From NCBI GenBank assembly GCA_003427395.1, contig BFEA01000583.1, forward strand, positions 474,366 through 506,789: a stretch of 32,424 nt of DNA. The letters run 5' to 3'. This document shows, one piece after another, positions 1 through 8,973 of the stretch. Source of the DNA: Chara braunii. Lineage: Eukaryota > Streptophyta > Charophyceae > Charales > Characeae. The notes beneath the pieces were generated by a model. The model ran no database searches and was not told where the DNA came from. It saw only the letters and a list, made by a program, of their open reading frames with translations. The translations under genes were made by a program, and so were the position numbers. Within the stretch, counting starts at the first letter, position 1; each line of letters begins with the position of its first letter.

Positions 1-86
<86 letters not shown>
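1..86. repeat. (AT)n microsatellite
   Basis: An almost perfect AT dinucleotide run opens the window and continues past its left edge, so its full length is unknown. The only interruption is one extra T near the start. Confidence 0.97.
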
Positions 87-88
<2 letters not shown>

Positions 89-590
89 GACAAGCGGAGA
101 CGCTCTTCACTATGCTGGATAGGGCGCACGGTGGTCCTTGGATGCAAGTGGCATGTGTGTGTTGGGGAACGAGGTTGTGAGTGAGGCGAAAGACATACCT
201 GGTGTTGGAAGCGTGCGACATTGGTCATTTTATGCTCGTACTTCGGAAAAACTGTTGTCGTCATCATTCGACATTGTAGTCTAGGTTAGATAGGATCTGC
301 CATCTATAGTATGGACGCCGACCGCCGGATAAGGATATCAACATTGGTTCTTTATTGATGATGATGATGAAACTTTACCAACATTGTCAATTATGAGTTC
401 TTGGTGTCTTCTTATTTGCCGAAACTCGTGATGCAATTCTACTGTTAGTTCGAGGTCACGACTATCTGGTCTTGTGTACATGATGCTGTTTGATTTCTGA
501 AATTCGCTATCTCTCATTTTCCTTGCATTTTGTGTGATTTAAATTTATTATTTCTTTTATTATTATTATCATTGATTGATTGTTATTATC

Positions 591-591
<1 letters not shown>
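87..591. other. Intergenic DNA without a recognised gene
   Basis: No reading frame here has a recognisable protein family. A short GAT run lies near 357-370. I see no RNA gene or mobile-element hallmark. Confidence 0.6.

Positions 592-666
<75 letters not shown>
592..666. repeat. (TTA)n trinucleotide microsatellite
   Basis: About 24 uninterrupted TTA units, preceded by degenerate ATT and GATT units from about 555. Apparent proteins with long runs of Asn, Ile or Leu come only from this repeat. Confidence 0.96.
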
Positions 667-1163
667 GCAAAATCATACTCGCTTTCATTCACACTTCTCA
701 TGCATTCAAACATGTGCGCAGCAAACTGGCGACAAGCACCCACTCAGATCTTAGAGATATGGTAACCGAGAACACAGTTCAGAATCAAGTTCACTTCAAT
801 GGCTATGGCGACTTAGCGCCCACACAACTCACTCTGTTCGCATACACAAGATCACCCTGGAATATCCCGCACGAGGTATTCTGTACACGCATACACGCAC
901 ACACCCGCTAGACTCTACCTGCAGCTATGGCGGCTATGACCGCTGCTAACCTATCGCTATGGCTAAGCGCTACCTTCTCGCCCACTTCGTCTTTGGGCTC
1001 ACTGCAGACCACCTCGCACGAGTCGCTGTAGCAGCACTTCCGCATGACTCACGCAGGAATGAATGAATGACTGGGCGCTGCCTCTTGAGTTATACTTCCG
1101 TAGCCCGATAATCTGGCCCTCTCCCATGCCTGTGGTGCACACAGTCTCATGCGGTACTTGCTT
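667..1163. other. Intergenic DNA without a recognised gene
   Basis: Mixed-composition sequence. I recognise no protein, RNA gene or repeat in this stretch. Confidence 0.55.
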
Positions 1164-1247
1164 GACTAGACTAGGACAGACTGGGACGGGGACTGCTGAC
1201 TCAGCACGGGTAGACTCCACCATTGCCCACTTGCCTCTAGTCTGCTG
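1164..1247. repeat. Dispersed direct repeat, copy 1
   Basis: This stretch starts with GACTAGACTAGG, continues through CTG(A/G)GAC and GCTGACT words and ends in TTGCCT. It matches 2332-2418 in the same order with small indels, in direct orientation about 1.17 kb apart. It is an imperfect duplication judged by eye. Confidence 0.6.
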
Positions 1248-1310
1248 TGAGCAACGGTTGAAGGGTCACTTCCGGACCTTCTGGAAGTCTGTGGATTTGG
1301 CCCTTTGGCT

Positions 1311-1364
1311 CTGTAGCAGCTACGACCTTGACCTTTCAGGACTGTAGCAGCTACGACCTTGACC
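1311..1364. repeat. Short tandem duplication (23-bp unit)
   Basis: The unit CTGTAGCAGCTACGACCTTG plus ACC occurs at 1311-1333 and again, identical, at 1342-1364, separated by 8 bp. The unit holds the palindrome GTAGCAGCTAC-like core. Confidence 0.9.
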
Positions 1365-1414
1365 CCCACGGGACAGACCTATGGTTCGAGACCCGATGGC
1401 TACATTGGTCTGCG

Positions 1415-1585
1415 ACAGACACAGTCGGACAGGACAAACAAACACAGACAAATAAGCAGACAAGGACAGACACAGACGAACAAACAGACACACAAACACC
1501 CTGACAGACAGAAAACAGACAAACAGTCAGACAAACAGTCAGACACACAGACAATGACAAACAGAGACAGACAGACAGACAGCGG
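1415..1585. repeat. Degenerate CAGACA/CAAACA simple repeat
   Basis: A stretch built almost only from ACAGAC, ACAAAC and CAGT words. It ends in a cleaner (ACAG)n run near 1561-1581. Cysteine-rich or Thr/Asp/Gln-rich frames across it are repeat translations. Confidence 0.9.
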
Positions 1586-1721
1586 CAGACCGCCGAGATC
1601 CAGACATCTCACCGGACCATTCGATCGATAGGAGCGACGGACGGTGTGAACAGAAAAGCAGGACTGCGTCAGACAGTTTTGTCGGACTTTCACCAACGCA
1701 TCTGTGGGGGATCATAAGTAT

Positions 1722-2140
1722 GACTGTGAGTGTGTATGTGTGTGTATGTGCGCACATTGTGTGTGTGTGTTGCCATGGTTCGCTATACAGTCAAGGAAAG
1801 CATGACTGTGCTAGACTGTTTTGTCACATCTCGACAGAGTGTGTGTGCGTGTGTACCCAGTGTCTACATGCGAACAGACTGTCTGTGTGAAGACAGACTC
1901 TCTGTGTGTATGCAGACCATGTCTGCATATGAACAGACTGTTAGAGTGAGAATATGTTGTCTGTATGTGTGCAGACCGTGTCTGCATGTCAACAGACAGT
2001 CTGTGTGTCGACAGACTGTGTGTCTGTGTGAGAATAAACTGTGTCTGTGTGTGCACAGGTTGTGTGTGTGTGGTTATATTCGCTATACAACCCCGGGAAG
2101 TGTGACTGTGTCAAACTAATTCGTCTGACTTTTTACAGAC
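1722..2140. repeat. GT-rich degenerate tandem repeat with CAGAC/GTCTG dyads
   Basis: GTGTGTATGTG words alternate with short inverted pairs such as CAGACTGTCTGTG. A TGCAGACC(A/G)TGTCTGCAT unit occurs near 1912 and 1970. The flanking phrase TTCGCTATACA is found near 1779 and again near 2078, each followed by a GTGACTGTG or ATGACTGTG word, so the block looks like an imperfect tandem copy with a period near 297 bp. Confidence 0.75.
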
Positions 2141-2331
2141 GCACACACATGGAGCTACTAGCATTGACCCTACCTGCTCCTAACTGTTAATCTTTGACAC
2201 ATTCCACCTTGTCTTCGGGCAACCAGCAAACCTCCGTGGCTCGCCGCTGCTTCTTTATTTATACTTGGTTTTGGCTTGGTTCATCGATGCCGCCCGAGCC
2301 TAGGGGATGCGCAGTTCCACTTTGCACTACT

Positions 2332-2418
2332 GACTAGACTAGGTAGACAGCGGGACTGGGTACCGCTGACTGGACTAGGTAAGACTGTCCACTTGACCGC
2401 TTGCCTACAGACCTGCAG
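2332..2418. repeat. Dispersed direct repeat, copy 2
   Basis: Partner of 1164-1247 in the same orientation, starting with GACTAGACTAGG and ending with TTGCCTACAG. The two copies bracket the CAGACA- and GT-rich blocks. Confidence 0.6.
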
Positions 2419-3060
2419 TTCAAGCTCACACGAGTTAACTGATACGGTATATGGGTAAGGGCGACCCCTGGGATCGAGTCTGGGAACTGCGTCCCCTACC
2501 ATAAAAGTAATACCCGTTTCAACTGTATCACTATCCGAGAAAGAGAGGAAGAGAGAAAGAGAGAGAAAAGTGAGTTTGATGATGTAAAAACAAGTATCTG
2601 GTCTGGCGGCAGTCTGCTTGAGCATCGATATCTTGTCGTTCAATCTTCAATTGTGAAGTGACTCTAGGTAATATGCATTGAAGTCTAAACTAGTATAGGA
2701 ACCATATATAGGTTGGACGTCATATCAAAAGTGGGACATTGCATTCATTATTGAGATTGGAGAAAGAGAGTGCATGACACTACATCAGGGTTCATTGTTA
2801 TGTTCTTATCTAACTCTACTTATTGTTTGATACACGATTATCAGGTTTACAGTGTGGAAATGCTTTCAGGATTTTTGTACAGCGCTCTCTCTCTGATTCC
2901 ATGCACTAGCGGTTTTGATGAGTAAGCATGAGCGACAGTTAAAAGGGATTAAAACAAGCACAGAAAGAGGGAAAGGAGAGAATGAGAGAAAATGAGGATG
3001 AAGGGAACACAAGCGGTTATCGGGTAGCTGAAAATTCAGGAATGAAAATTCTGAAGTGAG
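2419..3060. other. Intergenic DNA with purine tracts
   Basis: GA-rich tracts lie at 2537-2570 and about 2955-3003. No coding region, RNA gene or transposon hallmark is recognised. Confidence 0.55.
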
Positions 3061-3077
3061 AGTTTTGGGCAGTCTGA

Positions 3078-3440
3078 AAATCCTGAATGGTCCTGAAGTG
3101 GTGAAAGGTCCGAAGACCCTGAAAACCACCTGTTTAGGCANNCTGCATCCTGAAGTGGTGAAGGGTGTCTTGAAGCGGTCAAGTGAGAGTTTTGGACAGT
3201 CCGATAGGCCTGAATGGTCCTGAACTGGTGAAAGGTCCGAAGACCATGAAAACCACCCTTCACCACTTGAGGATGCATCCTGCCTAAACAAGTGGTTTTC
3301 AGGGTCTTCGGAGCTTTCACCACTTCAGGACCATTCAGGATTTTTAGACCTGAATAGTCCTGAAGTGGTGAAAGGTCCGAAGACCCTGAAAACCACCTGT
3401 TTAGGCAGGCTGCATCCTAAAGTGGTGAAGGGTGTCCTGC
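3078..3440. repeat. Foldback repeat with direct and inverted copies
   Basis: A unit with CTGAAGTGGTGAAAGGTC, CGAAGACCCTGAAAACCACC and TGTTTAGGCAGG words is present in direct orientation near 3090-3180 and 3349-3431, partly at 3218-3256, and inverted at 3257-3340. The inverted copy and the copy after it form a palindrome with arms of about 84 bp and an 8-bp centre (3341-3348). The arms differ at only a few positions. The phrase CTGAAGTGGTGAA also recurs in the satellite at 4700-5865, so the two are related. Confidence 0.88.
3141..3142. other. Two undetermined bases
   Basis: Two N characters interrupt the repeat. The matching place in the other direct copy (around 3410) reads GG, so these are probably the same two bases, masked because reads disagreed between repeat copies. 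Confidence 0.95.
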
Positions 3441-4218
3441 AGTGCTGATGAAAAATACGACTGTTATTAACCTTCTCTCGAAGGGAAAAGAGAGAGAATG
3501 GGATTGAAGAGGAAAGAGAGAGAGAACGAGGAGAAAGTACATACTTACACTGCCGATCTTTTGCCGCCTACTGTAATTGTATTAGAACGGAATAATAGTT
3601 CGTATACATTCGTTACGTCAATATCGTTGTCGTTATTATTATGAATATTATTATTATTATTATTATCATCATCAGTATTGGTGATTAATACTATTGTTTG
3701 GCCGAGGTCTAAAATGACGAGGATATGAGGCATTGGGGAGGAAAAGAAACATCATCGCATTTGTGATGGTATATACATCCTCCGTCTTTCTCCATTCTTA
3801 TCATTTTCTCTTGAAAACCTATCTCTTCCGCTATAAATATTTTGATGATGTGTTTTCCACTAAATTGTGTATGTTCTCTTTTGCTAATTATAGAAGTTTA
3901 GAAATTCATTGTATAAACCAAACAAACAGACAACGGGGCGATTGCGGAAGCTCTGCCACAGTTCAAGAGGAACTCTGGAGGCAGGGAACCATAAGGTACG
4001 CATGTTTCATTCCGTTCTTGTAAATCCATACAAGCTATAACCTTATACTGGATTGCATGTATGGGTGTGTGAGATACTGTTTGTACTTTCTTCAGGACTA
4101 AAGTGTATCGAAATGAAAAATGGTATACGATTGAAGTAAGAATCCTGCCTGATGAAAGAAAGGAACCTATGAGAACCGAGAATGACTCTAGTTTCCTTGG
4201 GCTTGAGAGACAAAGCCG
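3441..4218. other. Intergenic DNA with simple-sequence tracts
   Basis: It holds a GA-rich tract (about 3478-3537) and an ATT/TTA run (about 3637-3666). The 96-codon open frame at 3733-4023 has no recognisable domain and I do not call it a gene. Confidence 0.55.
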
Positions 4219-4600
4219 TGTGATGAAGGTTCCCGAGGGGTCGTCACACTGCTTGCATTAGCTGACTAAGATGGATGACGGGGTACTCGCTGTGCAAAGT
4301 TACCCTGCCATTCATCTGACTAAAGTGACAATTTGATGAAATGTCTGTTTGATTTCGGTATTGGTAACAGGAAGGTGTGGTGCGTCTTCTCTGTTGACTT
4401 ACAGGCTAGATCTAAGAGATAATTCGGTACTCCCATGGGGTACATATCTTCAATGACTAATAAAAGCGAAGGTAGTAGGAGGCTCCCGTGGGGCTCTCCT
4501 ATCGCTGATCCGACTAGACTTGGAAGGGAATTAAGTATTCACCACATGAGTACACGAACTCCTCACACGTGGTAAATGACACTTTGAATCTTCGCTGAAA
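4219..4600. repeat. Stem-loop repeat family, left cluster
   Basis: At least four short units share a loop close to CTCCCGTGGGG inside a pairing stem. The first stem is at 4219-4250 (GTGTGATGA with TCGTCACAC). The second is at 4271-4315 (a 15-position stem with 12 Watson-Crick pairs, two G-U and one mismatch). Others are near 4414-4452 and 4466-4500 (TAGGAG with CTCCTA), with a weaker one near 4544-4584. Several are followed by CTGACTAA or TGACTAA. The family resumes at 6101. Confidence 0.72.
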
Positions 4601-4699
4601 CTAATTATGAACTCGATATCGTTCAGCATTTTTGAAGTTTTCTGAAGTAGAGTTTCAACGATTTCAGACGTGCTGAAAATGCAGAATACCTCTACGTTG

Positions 4700-5865
4700 A
4701 ATCAATCTTAAAAATGTTAGTTGCCCCCCTGTTTGAGTGTATAGGAACGCTGAAGATTCTGAAGTGGTGAAGATGCTGAAAATTATGAAGTACACCCCCC
4801 TCTGTCCGAGTGTATAGGAACGCTGAAGATTCTGAAAATTGTGAAGTGGTGAAAACGCTGAAGATTTTGACCCCCCCCCCCCTCTCCCCCTGTTTTGTTT
4901 TTTTAAGGAGGGGGGGGGTCCGAATCTTCAACGTTTTTACCACTTCAAAATTTTCATAATCTCCAGCGTTCACCCCCTGTCTGAGTATGTAGAAACGTTG
5001 AAGATTCTGAAGTGGTGAAGATGCTGAAAATTCTGAAGTACACCCCACTCTGTCCGAGTGGTGGAGACACTGAAGATTCTGAACCACCCTCCTTCCCCCT
5101 GTTTTGTTTTTTTAAAGGTGGGTGTTCTAAATCTTCAGCGTTTTCACCACTTCAAAATTTTCATAATCTTCAGCGTTCGCTCCCTTGTACAAGTGTAGCA
5201 ACGCTGAAGATTTTGAACATTCTGCAGTGGTGAAGATGCTGAAAATTTTGAAGTACACCTCCCTCTGTCCGATTGTGTAGGAATGCTGAAGATTCTGAAA
5301 ATTGTGAAGTGGTAGAAACGCTGAAGATTCTGACCCCCCCCCTCCCCCTGTTTTGTTTTTTTAAGCGGAGAGGTTGCGAATCTTCAGCGTTTTCACCACT
5401 TCAGAAGTTTCAGAATCTTCAGCGTCCACCCCCCTGTCTGAGTATGTAGAAACGATGAACTTGAAGATTCTGAAGTGGTGAAGATGCTGAAAATTATGAA
5501 GTACACCCTCCTCTGTCCGAGTGTATAGGAACGTTGAAGATTCTGAAAATTATGAAGTGGTGGAAACACTGAAGATTTCGACACCCCCCCCCCTCCTCCC
5601 CCCGTTTTATTTTTCTAAGGGGGGGGTCCAAATCTTCAACGTTTTCACCACTTCGAAATTTTTAGAATCTTTAGCGTTCGACCCCTTGTGCAAGTGTGTA
5701 GAACGCTGAAGATTTTGAAGATTTTGAAGTGGTGAAGATGCTGAAAATTTTGAAGTATACCCCCCTCTTGTCCGAGTGTGTAGGAACGGTGAAAATTCTG
5801 AAAATTATAAAGTGGGAAAAACGCTGAAGATTATGAACCCCCCCCCCTCTCCCCCCCCTTTGCAC
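4700..5865. repeat. Hairpin-bearing satellite, about five units
   Basis: The anchor AGTGGTGAAGATGCTGAAAA-type phrase starts at 4763, 5011, 5226, 5474 and 5728, giving periods of about 215-254 bp. Units alternate: two carry CTGAGTATGTAG before the anchor (4981, 5441) and two carry CAAGTGTAG or CAAGTGTGTAG (about 5190 and 5691), which suggests a higher-order repeat of roughly 460-500 bp. Units contain inverted arms with GAAGTGGTGAAAACGCTGAAG on one side and its complement on the other, around a C-run, a TTTTGTTTTTTTAA centre and a G-run. Full hairpins lie at about 4819-4970, 5282-5425 and 5530-5679, a weaker one at 5068-5190, and a left arm only near 5785-5860. Confidence 0.88.
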
Positions 5866-6100
5866 TCTATCCGAGAGTCCGTGTCCAACTGTGTATAAAA
5901 GTTGAACATTCAGACATAAATATTGAATATTAGTATGCCCGTTAACCTTCACTCGAACTCCTAAGTCTAGGACGATCTATCCGACTTCCCGTAGGAGTCA
6001 ACATACCTTTTGCTCAATTACGTTGAATAGGCAAGGTAGGTGAAACGGTCAGGACAACTTAACTAAAAGTTATTTTGACTGATCTCCTACACATCAAACT

Positions 6101-6760
6101 AGTAGTAGGATGACTCCCGGGAGGGTTATCCTAATACTTGTTTGATTTCGGGATCGACTAACGGGGGGAAGGAATGAGGTGATTGTGTTTGGACAGTAGA
6201 GGGATACTTCCGAGTGAGTAACCCTACTACTTGTTTGAGTATGACTAATGAATGGCTTGATTACTTACCAATGACCTATCTATTTAACATTAGATCCAGT
6301 TAAGGGAGGCTCCCGTGGGGTCGCCCTATTACACCTTTTTGAGGATAGGCTGGAGTCTGATCATTGAGTAATAGGAGGCTTCCGTGAAGACCACCTATTA
6401 CTAAATTGAATTTTGTACCTGGATCTGGATTGTTTGTGGACATGGAGACGAGTGTTGAGATGTTTCGACAATGGTCTCTCAACTAACAGTTTTGACTCAT
6501 AAAGGGATACTCCTCTGTGAGTTATCCGGACGGTTGCACAAGATTGTTTGAATTGCTTGATTGCCTGAGGACTGCATGGACTTTGAAGAGTGGTTGAGTG
6601 CTCCCGTGGAACTACCCGACTACTCATCTGACTAACCGACTCTTTGGAATTGATCAAGTAGTGGAAGATTCTCGGGTGAGTCAACCCACTACTTGCGTAC
6701 GTCAGGACAAGAAGAGAAGAAGGGAAAAGGGAGTACTCCAGTGGGAGTGACTCCGAATGT
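6101..6760. repeat. Stem-loop repeat family, right cluster
   Basis: About eight more units of the same family. Clear stems are AGTAGTAGGATGAC with GTTATCCTAATACT (6101-6136), GTAATAGG with CCTATTAC (6366-6402), CAAGTAGTGG with CCACTACTTG (6655-6695) and GGAGTACTCC with GGAGTGACTCC (about 6729-6752). Weaker ones are near 6196-6230, 6303-6332, 6500-6530 and 6588-6632. Stem sequences differ between units while pairing is kept. The loop stays near CTCCCGTGGGG. TACTTGTTTGA or CTGACTAA often follows. Confidence 0.72.
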
Positions 6761-7870
6761 TCTAAAAAGAAGTAGAGAAGAAGGCGAATACTACGGGGAA
6801 AAAGAATCAGAGAAAGAAGACACTCTGTGTAGCCTCAGTTAATTGGAGAAACCGCCACTGGCATGAGTTGATATCGGTCAGACTATCTCGAAACCACCAA
6901 AAATGGTGTGTTTATGCTTACGGGAGAAAATGCAAGGATTGAGAGTAGGTGAAATAGGAGTTTCACTAAGACAACTTAGGACATAGACAAGAGACTCCTT
7001 GAACAAAAGGAGGAGGGGTGACAAACGACTTAGGGTAGATAGAAACTAAGGGATTAGACTAAGGGGTTGACCTTTAGATATCGATGTGTGGGAAATCGAG
7101 TGGGGGTGTTGAATCCTTGTTGACCTGTGTGTGTGAAGGTCTCTGTTTTGGTCTACTGCAATTGAAGGAGAAGTCTTACATAAAGGACTCAATTTTCTGT
7201 TATCACTCGATAATAGGTCGGTCATTGCCAATTCAATTTTTCCCCCCATTGACTTGATACCCACGTCTAAAGTCAAACCCTGTGGTCAGTAAAACCGTCA
7301 CCTGTGGTCATTGTCTAAATGGTTCTAGTCACTCTCAAGGGGCATTTGAAGAAATGTGAGGGGGCTAGGCTTACGTCTCGGGAAAGATAGAGTTGTCATA
7401 CATAGTTTAGGAAGTGGGGGACAATGTTTGAGTTGTGGATTGATGGTTGACATCGTTAGTGCATGACATGTGGATTGTCTTTGCATTATTTTGTGCAGGT
7501 CTGTTTTGTTCGTGGTTTTGGATTGAACTGGACCTGATTTCGTGAAGGATCTTGGACACATAGCACTTGTGAAAGTGGGAAGGGTTCCCAACGGTGATAC
7601 CTCAATATTCATTATCAGTCTTATATAACTTTTATATTATCTGATGTCCGGTCATATGTCAAGTAGAATAGAATGCTCTTGGTAGTGATATGGTTTGATT
7701 GGTACTTTGATCGAAGTGGTTAGGAGAATAATATGTCTTAGGAGCAGATGCGGAAATAGACGGTCTTCTAAAAGTTCGACCTGAATATCTAATGGGTCTG
7801 TTCTATGCGTCTTACCGCGCGTACCCCGTTTTGTGCTACATCGATCGAGAAAACACCTTCGGCCGACCTA
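6761..7870. other. Intergenic DNA without a recognised gene
   Basis: A phrase close to GGTAGGTGAAACGGTCAGGA with CAACTTA at 6035-6062 is echoed near 6945-6983, so the sequence is probably repeat-derived. The small open frames on the minus strand (7046-7276 and 7325-7612) show no known domain. I see no RNA gene. Confidence 0.5.
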
Positions 7871-7877
7871 CCTCTAC

Positions 7878-8163
7878 AAAGGTATATAAAAGCCTTCGCA
7901 TGTGGGCCGGTAGCTCAACAGGGATACGCCTACCTAAGGGTGGTGACAACCTCTTGGGTAGAGGTAAGTTGTACCTTGCGACGTCCCGACCTGTCGCAGG
8001 GCGTCGAGAGAGGTATAGCACGCGCGCACGGTCGGAGTGGTGACTGGTTCTTTTCAAACGAAACATCCTGCGTGACACGACCGTGAGGTTTAGCGCTCCC
8101 CATCAGGGCGCGGGACCGCCGCGCACGACATCTCCTCCACCACCATCGATTTACCGCCGTGGA
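7878..8163 (+). other. GC-rich segment with TATA-like and A-box-like words
   Basis: TATATAAAAG at about 7881-7890 is a good TATA-box match. About 20 bp later GGGCCGGTAGCTCAACAGG resembles the head of a tRNA and fits the polymerase III A box (TRGYNNARNNG). I could not find a convincing B box (GGTTCGANNCC) at the usual spacing. It may be a decayed tRNA-derived SINE or a chance match. It directly abuts the poly(T) end of LINE element 1. Confidence 0.25.
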
Positions 8164-8225
8164 TTTTTTTTTTTTTATTTTTTATTTTTTAACCGTACTC
8201 AATTCATTATCAATAAGTTACGAGG

Positions 8226-8250
8226 CCGGGGACCTCACAATTTGACCCGG
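8226..8250 (-). other. Conserved 3'-tail stem-loop of LINE element 1
   Basis: Read on the minus strand, CCGGG and CCCGG flank a 15-nt loop. It is 25 nt long, exactly the length of the counterpart in element 2 (24045-24069), with the same TGTG and GAGG words in the loop and the same CCCGGCCTC right flank. Such hairpins are known in plant L1 lineages whose reverse transcriptase recognises the 3' end of its RNA; that role is inferred here. Confidence 0.7.
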
Positions 8251-8973
8251 AGGTATTTGACAGCATCAGCCAGCTTAGCTTACAGGTAGGGGACCTGGGA
8301 AGTTCTTCAAATGAATTTTAATTTAACTGAAGTAAATGATTTTAACCTTAATTTGTTATGCTTTCCGGACGAGTCCGAGACATAGTCCTCTATTCACTGC
8401 ATCTCAAGTAACATGTATCCAACTTAATAAGACCTCTTATACGTCCTCTGAATGGAAATTATAACCGTGGAATATTGCTAACCTACTTTTGGGACTAACG
8501 TGGTCCAGAAAACCAGCCTATGGTCCAGTTCCTAAAGACACTCTCCTAACGGTCTACCTCGACCCTACCCAACCGAGTGTCCTGGTTGGTTAACTATCTA
8601 CTATCTAGTCTATGATGTGCCTTCTTATCTACAAATCCGGTCTTTCTTACCTATTGCAGAGCCGAGAGAGGGGAAATCACCTTTGGAAGCTAAATCTGCT
8701 TTCTTCCTGGTTTACGGACATCAATAATCACCTCTCTACTCTAGACTACTCACGGACCTACCTGCGACCTGGCCACCTACCGAACCCGGTCATCGGCACT
8801 CCCCCCACCTTCCCACAACGGCCTCTTGTGGCCTTCTTCCGGAGGCCGAACAGAATGCCTATGTTGGGCAGGTTCGCTCTATCCTTAGCCTATCTTCTTT
8901 CGAGCTCTGGGGTCCGTTCCCCTACAATCCACGGTGCCAGCAGCAGGCCTTTTTCTCTGTGAACAGATACGAG

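Noticed and set aside
507-911. Open frames with long poly-Asn, poly-Ile or poly-Leu runs
   Set aside because: They are translations of the TTA repeat at 592-666 and have no domain outside it.
1351-2119. Cysteine-rich small proteins resembling toxins or metallothioneins
   Set aside because: The Cys, Val and Ser pattern is a direct reading of GTGTCTGT and CAGACA repeats on either strand; no signal peptide or conserved cysteine frame.
4700-5865. CRISPR-like array
   Set aside because: Units are 215-254 bp with hairpins and no short uniform repeat with unique spacers; the sequence is eukaryotic.
4692-5952. Several similar open frames with an S-x-FTTS-x-F pattern, possible repeat protein
   Set aside because: The frames follow the satellite unit, occur on both strands and stop at irregular places in each unit.
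8612-8962. Plus-strand 116-codon open frame as a gene
   Set aside because: It is antisense to the 3' UTR of LINE element 1 and shows no known domain.
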